The notes below the pieces were generated by a model, which was given only the letters and a program-made list of their open reading frames with translations, made no database searches and was not told the origin of the DNA. A DNA stretch of 64,000 bases, taken from positions 1-64,000 of the forward strand of contig NZ_SCML01000002.1 of assembly GCF_005503365.1 (NCBI RefSeq). Direction: 5' to 3'. This DNA comes from Hydrogenophaga sp. 2FB (GTDB taxonomy: Bacteria > Pseudomonadota > Gammaproteobacteria > Burkholderiales > Burkholderiaceae_C). Every line of letters starts with the position of its first letter. The stretch's first letter is position 1. The position numbers and the translations under genes are program-made. Below are positions 35,169 through 43,815 of this stretch, piece after piece.

Positions 35169-35691
35169 TGCATTGATCCTCGACCAAATTCAGCGTGCGA
35201 CGCCAGCCATCGTTGCATCGGCGCCAGCTTGGATTACTTCGATGCCGTCAGCTGCCAGTCCGATCACTGTCAGTTGCTTCCACCATGAGGCCGCTCGTCA
35301 GCAGATCGAACCTCTAAAGCTGCTTGCCGTCCTAAAAACCGAAGGTGGTCGCCTGGGGTCGTTTGTTCGGAACTCGAACGGTACCTATGACATCGGCCCG
35401 ATGCAGATCAACACCGTTCATCTTGATGATCTGGCAAAAACGCTGTCTACGACTAAGAGCGTGGTTGCACAGAAGCTGGCATACGACGGTTGCTTCAACG
35501 TCGCAGTAGGCGCGTGGATGCTGCGGTTGCGAACCAATGAAGCCGGAGGCGACTTTTGGTTCGGTATCGGGCGCTTTCATTCGAAGACGCCGGCCGTGCG
35601 CAATCGCTACATCCTCAAAGTTCACCAAAACATGGTTGGCATCGTCAACAAGGTCAATACCGCAAATGCGGCATCGCAGGGAGCATTCTGA
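35161..35691 (+). CDS. Lytic transglycosylase (VirB1/IagB-like)
   Basis: 176 residues. The SLT-type catalytic segment LLAVLKTEGGRLGSFVRN has the Glu near residue 60, and NSNGTYDIGPMQIN carries the substrate-binding GPMQIN motif. Cys residues at FHHE-upstream SCF and DGCFN may form a disulfide, as in IagB proteins. The N-terminus lacks a clear signal peptide. The enzyme would open murein locally for assembly of the secretion channel. It overlaps DotM's start by one base. Confidence 0.82.
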   Translation: MLDALILDQIQRATPAIVASAPAWITSMPSAASPITVSCFHHEAARQQIEPLKLLAVLKTEGGRLGSFVRNSNGTYDIGPMQINTVHLDDLAKTLSTTKSVVAQKLAYDGCFNVAVGAWMLRLRTNEAGGDFWFGIGRFHSKTPAVRNRYILKVHQNMVGIVNKVNTANAASQGAF

Positions 35692-36821
35692 TGGCGAAGA
35701 AACACGTTGATGGCAAAGACAAGGATGAAGGCATTCTCATCGCGGCCTTTGTCATGGCGCTCCTGTTCCTGCTGAGTCCATTCCTCATCATGGTGATGTG
35801 GGACCGGATGGGAGAGAGCGTTACCTGGTTGGCCGCTCGGGTTCGATGGGGTGAAATGGCGCTGTTCGCGCTGATGACGGATTCGGCCATGGCTCTCTTT
35901 CAGATGGTCGGTCTGGTCATTGATTCGACAGAGCGCATGGCGCTTGATAACTACAAGGCCATGATGGATAGAACCGGTTACTACACGCGGTGGCTGTTTA
36001 TCCCGGCCATGCTCGGCATGGGCGTCTACGCCTTTCTGAAGTCTCCTCGCGAGATGTACAGCCGAGTGCACGACATGAAATCACTGGTGAAGCAGGAGTC
36101 CGCTGTGTGGCCTGAAATTGCACCAGTCGTAGGCAAGCAGATTTCTCTGGTCGAGCAAGACCCCACCCAGGGAGAGTGGGCTTCAGCCATGACAGAGCGG
36201 GAGTTTGCCGCCAAGCATTCGCTGATCACAGTTGATGCTGCCGGCAAGCCCGCGGTGAAAGTGGATGAGGCCCGCCTTGTCTTTGCTGGCATGCTGGGTC
36301 AACCATGGACCTCAACGGGGGCGCTTCCTGTGCACACGCGCGCCCTGTTTGCAGCGATCGCCATGCGGGTGGGAGGGGATGCGACTGGATGCACTGAAAA
36401 ACTGCGCCTCATGTCCTCAACGTTCGCCGCTGGCGGCATCAAGGGAATGGACACATCCTGGGTCGACGAAGCGCTTGCGAAGCACCTGAAGAACAAGCTG
36501 GTTCAGCGGTGCATCCAGAAGCACGCTTACGTTTACACCGTCATGGCCACGATGCTCCAGATCGGGAAGACGGATGGGGTGTTTGCGAGTCCGATGTTCA
36601 TCTGGCTGAAAACCGTTGATCGCAAGCTTTGGTACACGCTGAACAACGTGGGTCGCTATGCGTTTCACGTTGAGTGCGCGGGAATCATGGCTCACTGGCT
36701 GTTTGAGAAAACCGTGGGTGTTGCCATTCCAACTCCGATGATCGGGAAAGCTGTTGAAGGTCTCGACCAGGCGCTGAAAGAGTACCGCGATGACGACAGT
36801 CTGGATCGCATGTTCGACTGA
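35691..36821 (+). CDS. dotM: DotM/IcmP (IncI TrbA)-like protein
   Basis: 376 residues. Hydrophobic segments near residues 15-35 (ILIAAFVMALLFLLSPFLIMVMW), 55-80 and 100-118 anchor it in the inner membrane. The cytoplasmic domain has the family signature HAYVYTVMATMLQIGKTDGVFASPMFIWLKTVDRKLWYTLNNVGR near residue 275. DotM binds the coupling ATPase DotL in the type IVB coupling complex and recognises substrates. The start codon overlaps the transglycosylase stop (TGATG). The DotL gene follows one gene later, the same order as trbA-trbC in IncI plasmids. Confidence 0.85.
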   Translation: MAKKHVDGKDKDEGILIAAFVMALLFLLSPFLIMVMWDRMGESVTWLAARVRWGEMALFALMTDSAMALFQMVGLVIDSTERMALDNYKAMMDRTGYYTRWLFIPAMLGMGVYAFLKSPREMYSRVHDMKSLVKQESAVWPEIAPVVGKQISLVEQDPTQGEWASAMTEREFAAKHSLITVDAAGKPAVKVDEARLVFAGMLGQPWTSTGALPVHTRALFAAIAMRVGGDATGCTEKLRLMSSTFAAGGIKGMDTSWVDEALAKHLKNKLVQRCIQKHAYVYTVMATMLQIGKTDGVFASPMFIWLKTVDRKLWYTLNNVGRYAFHVECAGIMAHWLFEKTVGVAIPTPMIGKAVEGLDQALKEYRDDDSLDRMFD

Positions 36822-36878
36822 GTTGTCAGTCTTGGCAATACCGCATATAGTATATTCAATACGCATAAAGGAAAATTC

Positions 36879-37460
36879 ATGTTCTCCCGCACCAAACCGG
36901 CATCTATCGCTCCAGGCTATCCCACATCCAACAAGGTGCAGGTGAAGAAATTGAAGGGGGGTGGATACATGCTCCTCAACGGCACCACTGCCTTCCAGAT
37001 TCCCATCATCGCGCCCTTCAAAACGATCTCAGTGAAATCCGGCGACGGCGGGGAGGGCACTCTGATCGGTACTGATGGGCAAGGTATGGAATCGACCCTC
37101 GCATCGTTCGGCAACGTCGAGATTGCCGGCACCGCACACGCTGCCCTGATCAAGGCGCACGCCGGGATGAGCGAGGGTGGCTGGGGGTGGTTTGGGAAGT
37201 CGGCTCTCACTCTTGCCGTCCTGTGGATTATGGTGAATCTGTTCTCGGCACCTTCTGCACCATCCATCCCTGTGGCGGCCGCCCAGGGTGCTCAGGAGCA
37301 ATTTGCCCCTTCCCAGCTCGAGTCACCCTCGGTGGCCATCGCACAAGGATCCAATCCCACGCGGTCGCTGGATGACCTGGCCAATGGCGGGTATCAGTTC
37401 TCTCCTCAAGTGCAAGCGCCAGACTTCAAGGCGCCACAGCTCAACTGCGAGCCGTCGTAA
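36879..37460 (+). CDS. Unknown single-span protein between DotM and DotL
   Basis: 193 residues. The N-terminal 100 residues are Gly-rich and beta-like (KVQVKKLKGGGYMLLNGTTAFQIPIIAPFKTISVKSGDGGEGTLIG). A single hydrophobic segment (ALTLAVLWIMVNLFSAP) lies near residues 109-125, then comes a Pro/Ala/Gln-rich tail. IncI plasmids have the thioredoxin-like trbB in this slot; this protein lacks any CxxC and is different. A cytoplasmic N-terminal domain tethered to the membrane next to the coupling complex is the likely picture. Confidence 0.65.
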   Translation: MFSRTKPASIAPGYPTSNKVQVKKLKGGGYMLLNGTTAFQIPIIAPFKTISVKSGDGGEGTLIGTDGQGMESTLASFGNVEIAGTAHAALIKAHAGMSEGGWGWFGKSALTLAVLWIMVNLFSAPSAPSIPVAAAQGAQEQFAPSQLESPSVAIAQGSNPTRSLDDLANGGYQFSPQVQAPDFKAPQLNCEPS

Positions 37461-37469
37461 GAACAGGAG

Positions 37470-37486
37470 CGGGCCGCAATGGCCCG
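37470..37486 (+). terminator. Hairpin between the single-span gene and dotL
   Basis: CGGGCC-GCAAT-GGCCCG starts nine bases after the stop. It has no long T run, so it may attenuate rather than end transcription. Confidence 0.45.
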
Positions 37487-37543
37487 TTGTAGTCACTGCA
37501 TCAAGTGACTTGTTGACCCCTTCGCACTGAACCCCACCAGAAC

Positions 37544-40372
37544 ATGAACACCCCAAGCCTCGACTACAACTTGGAGAGACACCAGCAATCGATGCTGGTG
37601 GACACTCGGAGCAGCCAGGAAAAGCTCAAGGGATGGCTTCTGGAGCCGCCGATAGGGGGGCTGGTCATTGCAGTTCCTGGTGTGCTGGGCTTCTTCTTCT
37701 ACAGTCACATTGAACTCTGGTTCGCGTTCTCTTTGATGATGTTCTTTGCGGTGAGGAAGGTGCACAAAAGCACTGGCCTCATCATGCGGCTCCCGAAGAG
37801 TTCAGGATTGCTCGACCCAAAGGATCCTGACCTTGGGACTGGCAAGCCCACTAAAGCGGGCGGCATTCTCTACATGGGCAATGACCAGCTCACGAAGGAA
37901 GAGGTTTGGCTGACAGACACCCAGGCCCGGACGCACATGATGTTCATGGGCACAACCGGCTCGGGTAAGACTGAGTACCTGATTTCTTTGATTTTCAACT
38001 CGCTCGTTCACGGCTCTGGTCTGATTTACGTCGACGGTAAAGCGGACAACAGTCTCTACGGCAAGATCTACTCCATGGCGCGTTCCATGGGGCGTGAAGA
38101 CGACGTTCTGCTGATCAATTTCCAGACGGGTGCAAAGGACATTTATGGCGCTCAGGCCAACAAGCTGTCCAACACGATGAACCCCTTTGCGGTCGGCTCC
38201 TCAGGCATGCTGAGTGAGCTGATCAAAGGCCTTATGGCCACAGGTAAATCCGACATGTGGAGCGATCGTGCAGCTTCGTTCGTCGAAGCCTTGATCAAGC
38301 CCTTGGTCTACCTGCGTGACAACCATGGCCTCATGCTCGACGTGGGCGTGGTGCGCTCGTACTTTGAACTGGACAGGCTTGAAGAGCTGGCCTTCATGAA
38401 GTACAAGGATGACAAGCCAATGCAGGAGAGCAACACCCTGGACGGCTTGAAGAGCTACCTGCGAAGTCTTGCCGGCTACAAGGAGGCGAAGTACCACGAT
38501 CAAGCTGAGACAGTGGGAGAGCAGCACGGCTACATCGTCATGCAGTTGACGAAGTCGTTTGGCTCGCTGAGTGACACCTACGGGTACATCATGAAGACCC
38601 CCTTGGGTGAGATCGACTTTGTGGATGTTTTCCTCAATCGACGCATCCTGATCGTTCTTCTGCCCGCTCTGGAAAAGTCCCCGTCTGAACTGACCAACCT
38701 GGGCCGCATTGTTGTTGCATCCATCAAGGGAACCATGGCCAAAGGGCTTGGTGCAAGTGTGGAAGGTGACTGGGCAAAGATCATTGATTCCCGCCCAACC
38801 ACCGCACCATCGCCCTTCCCTTGTGTTCTCGATGAGTACGGCTATTACGCTGTCGAAGGGTTTGCTGTGGTGCCGGCCCAGGCCCGTTCACTCGGGTTCT
38901 CAGCCATCTTTGCTGGCCAGGATCTCCCGGCCTTCGAGAAAGCGTCCAAGGAAGAGGCGAAGTCGACTCTTGCCAACACGAACACCAAACTGTGCGGCAA
39001 GCTCGAGTGCACCACCACCTACGAATACTTCAAGAGCCTTGCAGGTCAAGGTTTCTTTACGCGGACACAGCGCTACGAACAGGATTTCGGATCCATGTTC
39101 AACAAGGTGTCGCTTGACGAGTCTGTGAGCATTGATCGCTTGGATCGTGTCAGCGCGAACGATTTGCGCGGGCAGTCTTCGGGCTACTGGCATATGTTCT
39201 TTGGGAACGCGATCATCCGCTTGAAGTCGTTCTACACGAACCCGAAGAAGGTCAAGAAACTTCGCGTGAATCACTTCATCAAGGTGGCCCGGCCTTCTAA
39301 GGATGAAGTCGCCGCGTATCTCAACGGCGCCGACTTCTTCAAGCGTGGCGTCGAGAGCGAAGGCGGCATTGCATCCTTCATGGATCGCGTGAGTTCTCCG
39401 ACAGACATTGCCGACATTCACGAAGCCATCGCCCACTTCAAAGACGATGCGCCTTTGCTGATGGCTGGCAAGGTTCTCGCATACGGCGCACATGCCGAAC
39501 TGCAGCGCAGTGATGCACTTGATGCGATCGGCGTGTGGGGAACGATGGAGGATGAGGAGGGCGATCAGGATGATGCGGGTGGCTCCTCGGCTGCTGGCCC
39601 GTCCGTTGATAACACGCCGGTTGCGAACTACATCGACTCGGACATCGTCAGCCATGCCCTCCACATGGGGCGTCTTCCGACCCCCAATTCGATTCCCCCT
39701 CATCTTGCTGAGGGAGCCTCACGGAGTGATGCGAGCGCCAGCAACTCACCCTTGCCCGAAACGCTCTGGCAGCCACGTCGAAACCCGGAAGACATTGCTT
39801 CCAGCGACGACGGAGAGACAGGCACTGCGGGTCAAATTTTCAGTGACGACGCGGCTGACGAGTTCACCTTCAAGGCGGAATCATTTGAGGAAATGCAAGA
39901 GGCGGCTGAAGCAGGCCTTACCCCGCAGCGCACGGATTTGATGCCTCGCGCGGAAGAAGGTACACACGATCACAGCACGATTTATGGCTTCGAATCGATT
40001 GACGATTCTGAGGCCATGATCGGGCTGGATGAAGGGGATGCGCCGGTTGACTTGCCCCCTCTTGGTGATGATCCAGACTTTGTGATCGGCGGTTCTGCAG
40101 ATGGACCAGAAGTCATGTCCATCGACTTTGATGAGCCTGTGGCCACTGATGGTCTGCTGAGTCGCGATGCGGTCGAAACTGGCTTGGCCATGGTCGAAGC
40201 AAAGCTGGGCAGCACGGACGCTGAAGCGGGCTATATCGGATCCGTGGTGGCCTCCAAGTTGGCTGACCAGACGCGGTATCTGAGTACACCCACGACGAAG
40301 ACCCTCGACTTCAAAGAGTTTGAGGCGGTCGCCCGGAGCATCAGCTCCAGCATGGCTGGAGCGGAGCAATGA
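37544..40372 (+). CDS. dotL: DotL/IcmO (IncI TrbC)-like type IV coupling ATPase
   Basis: 942 residues. Two hydrophobic segments lie near residues 38-75. The Walker A motif is MGTTGSGKTEYL near 137, LIYVDGKADN follows, and Walker B is CVLDEYGYY near 428. This is the substrate-receiving VirD4-class ATPase of type IVB systems. Family members have about 760-780 residues; here about 180 extra residues form an acidic, low-complexity C-terminal region (from about 660), with EEMQEAAEAG and many Asp. In Legionella the DotL tail docks adaptor proteins, so the longer tail may serve a different adaptor set. Stop and next start overlap (ATGA). Confidence 0.88.
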   Translation: MNTPSLDYNLERHQQSMLVDTRSSQEKLKGWLLEPPIGGLVIAVPGVLGFFFYSHIELWFAFSLMMFFAVRKVHKSTGLIMRLPKSSGLLDPKDPDLGTGKPTKAGGILYMGNDQLTKEEVWLTDTQARTHMMFMGTTGSGKTEYLISLIFNSLVHGSGLIYVDGKADNSLYGKIYSMARSMGREDDVLLINFQTGAKDIYGAQANKLSNTMNPFAVGSSGMLSELIKGLMATGKSDMWSDRAASFVEALIKPLVYLRDNHGLMLDVGVVRSYFELDRLEELAFMKYKDDKPMQESNTLDGLKSYLRSLAGYKEAKYHDQAETVGEQHGYIVMQLTKSFGSLSDTYGYIMKTPLGEIDFVDVFLNRRILIVLLPALEKSPSELTNLGRIVVASIKGTMAKGLGASVEGDWAKIIDSRPTTAPSPFPCVLDEYGYYAVEGFAVVPAQARSLGFSAIFAGQDLPAFEKASKEEAKSTLANTNTKLCGKLECTTTYEYFKSLAGQGFFTRTQRYEQDFGSMFNKVSLDESVSIDRLDRVSANDLRGQSSGYWHMFFGNAIIRLKSFYTNPKKVKKLRVNHFIKVARPSKDEVAAYLNGADFFKRGVESEGGIASFMDRVSSPTDIADIHEAIAHFKDDAPLLMAGKVLAYGAHAELQRSDALDAIGVWGTMEDEEGDQDDAGGSSAAGPSVDNTPVANYIDSDIVSHALHMGRLPTPNSIPPHLAEGASRSDASASNSPLPETLWQPRRNPEDIASSDDGETGTAGQIFSDDAADEFTFKAESFEEMQEAAEAGLTPQRTDLMPRAEEGTHDHSTIYGFESIDDSEAMIGLDEGDAPVDLPPLGDDPDFVIGGSADGPEVMSIDFDEPVATDGLLSRDAVETGLAMVEAKLGSTDAEAGYIGSVVASKLADQTRYLSTPTTKTLDFKEFEAVARSISSSMAGAEQ

Positions 40373-41115
40373 TGGAGAAGGCCGTATCCCGTCGAGGATT
40401 GATTTTGTTCGGCTGCGCTGCCGTTGTGGCGAGTCCTGCAGTGGTGCTCGCTCAAGATGGCTTCGGCCAGTTCAGGAACGATCTGCAGACGGGTGGGGGT
40501 AACGGCTTCAGTAACCCGGAGGCCAGGCGAACTGACCCAGGGTCAAGGACCATTGTGATAGAGACGCCGTCAAGCGCTGATCTACGGGGCAGGCTCATTG
40601 AACCGAAGGCCCAGGTTCTGCGCCCTGGCGTCTCCAATGACTGGCGTCAAGGCCTTTTGCATGGCGACCGCACAGTGAAAGCCCGTCGAGGAGGTGGGGC
40701 GGTTGAGACGATCACCTACGTCAACCGAGATGGTTCACTCAATGTCGCCGGCTATCAGCGCATGTGCTGGCTGCTTCGGGACGTGAGAGGCGGCGATGCA
40801 GTGATCCAAATGGATCTTGGGGTGATGGACCTGGTATGCGGCCTGCAGCGTTGGGCCGCATACAACGGGGTGGAATCCATCATCACCTTCACCTCAGGCC
40901 TCAGAGGTGACAAGACCAACGCGCGAACAGAGGGCGCCGTCAAGGATTCCTTGCACAAAAAGGGCCGGGCGATTGACTTCGTGATGGGCGGAATCAGGGC
41001 CGGCCAACTTGGTGCAATGGTGAGTACCTTCAACTCCCGTGGAGGAACTGGCATCTACCTTGCCAAGAACTTTGTGCACGCCGACACCGGTCGCCCAAGG
41101 GTCTGGAGGGGGTAA
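40369..41115 (+). CDS. DUF882/MepK-like murein endopeptidase with Tat signal
   Basis: 248 residues. The N-terminus VSRRGLILFGCAAVVASPAVVLAQ is a twin-arginine-type export signal. The C-terminal peptidase M15-like domain has KKGRAIDFVMGG near residue 197, with His replaced at the first metal position but the Asp kept, and FVHADTGRPRVWRG at the end, as in YcbK/MepK enzymes. It would trim peptidoglycan cross-links for the transfer channel, complementing the transglycosylase of the same operon. Whether the upstream DSLHKKGRAID supplies the family His is visible: the H precedes KKGRAID, so the site appears intact. Confidence 0.82.
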   Translation: MMEKAVSRRGLILFGCAAVVASPAVVLAQDGFGQFRNDLQTGGGNGFSNPEARRTDPGSRTIVIETPSSADLRGRLIEPKAQVLRPGVSNDWRQGLLHGDRTVKARRGGGAVETITYVNRDGSLNVAGYQRMCWLLRDVRGGDAVIQMDLGVMDLVCGLQRWAAYNGVESIITFTSGLRGDKTNARTEGAVKDSLHKKGRAIDFVMGGIRAGQLGAMVSTFNSRGGTGIYLAKNFVHADTGRPRVWRG

Positions 41116-41123
41116 CCCTCCAG
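41103..41123. terminator. Bidirectional hairpin between convergent genes
   Basis: CTGGAGGG-GGTAA-CCCTCCAG, perfect eight-base stem, overlapping the end of the DUF882 gene and facing the unknown gene on the other strand. Confidence 0.6.
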
Positions 41124-41129
41124 GCGCGC

Positions 41130-41771
41130 TTACTTTTGCCCCGCGGCCTCTGCGGCTTCCTTTGCCTTGCTCCGCTTTGTCACGCGAGGCGTGGTGGTGT
41201 CACGCGGAGGCAGATCAGGCCAACGGCCATCCTTGATCAGATCTTTGGCACCGCGTGCCTTGGCTTCGAGCAGGGCAAGATCATGAAGCTTCTTGATGAT
41301 CTTCTTTCGCTCCCTCAGACCTGGAGGGCCTTCCGGGGCTTCCGAGCCGTCCTCAGGCGCCATGGGAACAGTCAATGCATGGTGGACATGCCACATCAAG
41401 CGCAGCACTGACGGCGACTGGCGTGAGCGTCCGCTAAGCCACCTGTACGATGCCGTTTCCTCGGCGCCCATCATGAGCGAAAAGGTGCGAGGCAGAATGT
41501 CTGCATCGGCCTTCATGGTGCTGGCAAGATCTTCAACTTTCGGAAACGTCGGCAGGATCCGAATGTCAGGGTAAGTGTCCATGAAGCGCACGAGGACTGC
41601 GAGGCTGTTGTCAAGGACAGGCAACTCGGCATCTCGTCGAACAATGTGCATCCAACGAGTCATCGACAGCCCGAAAACGAACAGAGCATCTGTCGTGTTC
41701 ATGCCGTACTGCTGACACATGACGTCCAAATCCTTGCCGAGGACTGGACGATTTTTCGGGATGAAAGACAT
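41130..41771 (-). CDS. Possible helix-turn-helix regulator
   Basis: 213 residues. The N-terminal third (VLGKDLDVMCQQYGMNTTDALFVFGLSMTRWMHIVRR) resembles an XRE-type helix-turn-helix, followed by LAVLVRFMDTYPDIRILPTFP. The C-terminus is basic and Ala-rich (TTTPRVTKRSKAKEAAEAAGQK). A well-formed promoter lies at 41879-41904 on its strand, with two copies of the plasmid motif in the leader (41852-41862 and 41807-41817). It is therefore a candidate for the regulator that reads this motif, by autoregulation. No family is firmly recognised. Confidence 0.6.
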   Translation of the reverse strand: MSFIPKNRPVLGKDLDVMCQQYGMNTTDALFVFGLSMTRWMHIVRRDAELPVLDNSLAVLVRFMDTYPDIRILPTFPKVEDLASTMKADADILPRTFSLMMGAEETASYRWLSGRSRQSPSVLRLMWHVHHALTVPMAPEDGSEAPEGPPGLRERKKIIKKLHDLALLEAKARGAKDLIKDGRWPDLPPRDTTTPRVTKRSKAKEAAEAAGQK

Positions 41772-41806
41772 TGATTCTCCGTGAATTAACTCGTTTGACG
41801 TAGGTG

Positions 41807-41904
41807 TAAAAGATATCTACAATGGTTCGCATCAAGGCGCGCTGTGCTGCGAAAGAGATATCAGTTTCGATCAGAAATGATATACAAAACACAGCTTGTG
41901 TCAA
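41807..41904 (-). promoter_or_regulatory. Promoter and paired TAAGAGATATC-type operators
   Basis: On the minus strand TTGACA (41904-41899) is followed by GTTTTG and TATATC/TATCAT, a -35/-10 pair. It closely matches the promoter at 62970-62998. Downstream in the leader are AAAGAGATATC (41852-41862) and TAAAAGATATC (41807-41817), 45 bp apart and in the same orientation. Confidence 0.6.
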
Positions 41905-41936
41905 TCTTAGCTCTCCCCGTTTCGGACAAAAAAACC

Positions 41937-42710
41937 ATGGCAACCTCGAAAACGACGTCCGCCCCAATCCCGGCCAAGGAAGCCGCGGAGGCCGCCCTCA
42001 ACAAGCCATCGATCATCAAGGTGATGACTTTCGCCGCGTACAGGGTCAGTGGCAAAGGCAAAGATCAGAGCGTGTCGGTCATTGCAGGCGCCGCGGACGG
42101 GCGTATCAACAATGGCGTTGTCGAACTCTTGGCCGACAACGTGCCTTTCAACTCCAAAATTCTCCAGGGCCGGGAGCCGGCCGGCGGCAAGGGCTTGCTG
42201 ATGTTGTATGGAGGCCGTGACGTTGCTGACGAACTTTTCCAGTGGCGTACTCGTGCGCGCAAGGAAGATTTCAAGATCGCATTTGCAACGATCGACATCG
42301 AGGTCGGCTACATGGAGTCGAACCTCATCACGCGCAAAATGCTTAAAACCTACAAATCGAACATGCAGTTCGCATACGTGCGCCGCATGGTCTCTGATCT
42401 GCAGGCTGACATTCTTGAACAATTCGCTACCCTGAATGATCAGATTGCCCCTCTGAAAAAGGGCGGTAGCGCCAGTTCGATCGCGTTGTATCCGAATCTT
42501 TTCGACCAGGTATTCGAGCAAGACAAGGACCTGGCCAACTTGCAGGTGCTCGCGATCCCTCTGATGGACGACATCGACTACCCGGAAAAGATGCGCTTGC
42601 GCCAGGTTGTCTATGTTCGCCCTCAGGCGAAGATCGTGAACATCACCCAGGGTGCGACCGATGCGCACATCCTGCTGCCAAGCTGGATGACCAACATCAA
42701 GACCAGTTGA
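41937..42710 (+). CDS. Unknown plasmid protein, divergent from the HTH gene
   Basis: 257 residues from MATSKTTSAPIPAKEAAEAALNK; an open frame from 41844 would place the N-terminus in the regulatory region and is unlikely. No signal peptide. The body has beta-rich stretches (IKVMTFAAYRVSGKGKDQSVSVIAGAADG) and a helical middle (NLITRKMLKTYKSNMQFAYVRRMVSDLQADILEQFATL), ending AHILLPSWMTNIKTS. The family is not recognised. The divergent promoter with two shared operators suggests common control with plasmid-core genes. Confidence 0.6.
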   Translation: MATSKTTSAPIPAKEAAEAALNKPSIIKVMTFAAYRVSGKGKDQSVSVIAGAADGRINNGVVELLADNVPFNSKILQGREPAGGKGLLMLYGGRDVADELFQWRTRARKEDFKIAFATIDIEVGYMESNLITRKMLKTYKSNMQFAYVRRMVSDLQADILEQFATLNDQIAPLKKGGSASSIALYPNLFDQVFEQDKDLANLQVLAIPLMDDIDYPEKMRLRQVVYVRPQAKIVNITQGATDAHILLPSWMTNIKTS

Positions 42711-42721
42711 TGAGTTTTTTC

Positions 42722-42755
42722 CTGTGCGGCCGGTGTAAGAGCCGTGTTCGCACAG
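42722..42755. terminator. Bidirectional terminator
   Basis: CTGTGCG (42722-42728) pairs with CGCACAG (42749-42755), with an inner CGGC/GCCG stem. TTTTTT precedes the stem, which serves the minus-strand direction. It separates two convergent genes. Confidence 0.6.
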
Positions 42756-42759
42756 GGGG

Positions 42760-43815
42760 TCACACTAGGCGCAGGCGCCGCGGCTTCGGGATGTTGATCA
42801 CCACGTTTCCTTCGTCGCCAGAGGAAGCGGCGGACGCCGGGGATCGGCTTTCCTCTATGACGTTGAGCATCAGTAGAGACCTGTAGTGGGTCATTGCTTC
42901 GCGAGCCAGCGAGATTGATGCCGGCGCTGTGTAGATCGACTGGATTGCTTCAAGCTCGGCGAAGAAGCCGGGGTCCTTGAACCTGAAGTCGACGATTGCC
43001 ATTGCAAACGAAGCATTCTGCGCATGAACCGCAGCGTCGATCATGGTTTGACCTGGTAGTGCGCCCGTGTGAACACCTTCCCCCCATGAAATTTTCCCGG
43101 CAACGAAGTGGTCGTTCAGGATCGTCTGTACCAGGCTGTTAGGGGGCCTGCTGCTTGGTGAGGCGGCCAGAACTGACGTAGCAAGGGATTCGCTGGCTCC
43201 TTCTCCACGCGTGGGGTCATGCTTCATGAGCACACGGGAGCATTCGAGAGCGGGGTGTATGGACTGGCCATCGCTGACGATCGACTCATCCATAGCGCCA
43301 GTCAACAGTGACAAGAACACGCTTGAATACACGTCACCCTCTGGAAAGGCGTACCTGGTTGTGGCGCCGAGGTTTTTGAGCGCGTAGTCGAGCATCTCAG
43401 GCATTGCGTGGCGAGCTGCGGCTTGTGCCCAGCTGACGCCGTGGGGCATGAGCTCCGCCTTCGTGCGATGCGGCCCAAGGGACACGTTTACAACAGCCTT
43501 CGTGAACAATGCCTCAAGCATCTCCATCTGCGTCGAAGAACGGAACCTGTTTGCCACCGCTTCAGATTCAAAGACTGCACGGAGAACGTCGAACCTTCTG
43601 TGAAGGCAGCAGAATTTCAGGAAGGTATGACTGGCCCCCGCAGTAATTTGCAGCTCGCCGCCCATGCCGCAGACTAGATGGTTCATGCCCCACTCGTCTG
43701 CAAGGATGACTTGCAAGATTGTCTTCACAGGCTGACCGCCTGAGATCAAGCCCTCCAGGCGTCTTCGAGAAAGAGACTGCCTCTTAGGGTGCGGATATGC
43801 AGTGAAGTCAGACAT
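42760..43815 (-). CDS. Ankyrin-like repeat protein with Arg-rich tail, unknown
   Basis: 351 residues from MSDFTAYPHP; the start overlaps the upstream stop by eight bases (ATGTCTGA), which supports it. Helix-turn-helix repeats reminiscent of ankyrins are seen (FLKFCCLHRRFDVLRAVFESEAVANRF, SWAQAAARHAMPEMLDYALKNLGATT), although the consensus is weak. It ends in a Ser/Ala-rich linker and NIPKPRRLRLV. Last gene of the operon that starts with the metallopeptidase-VWA gene. The gene at 60394 is similar in style, suggesting a protein-binding role. Confidence 0.55.
   Translation of the reverse strand: MSDFTAYPHPKRQSLSRRRLEGLISGGQPVKTILQVILADEWGMNHLVCGMGGELQITAGASHTFLKFCCLHRRFDVLRAVFESEAVANRFRSSTQMEMLEALFTKAVVNVSLGPHRTKAELMPHGVSWAQAAARHAMPEMLDYALKNLGATTRYAFPEGDVYSSVFLSLLTGAMDESIVSDGQSIHPALECSRVLMKHDPTRGEGASESLATSVLAASPSSRPPNSLVQTILNDHFVAGKISWGEGVHTGALPGQTMIDAAVHAQNASFAMAIVDFRFKDPGFFAELEAIQSIYTAPASISLAREAMTHYRSLLMLNVIEESRSPASAASSGDEGNVVINIPKPRRLRLV

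Noticed and set aside
36879..37460. TrbB (thioredoxin-like) by position between DotM and DotL
   Set aside because: There is no CxxC motif, and the protein has a single membrane span with a Pro/Gln-rich tail.
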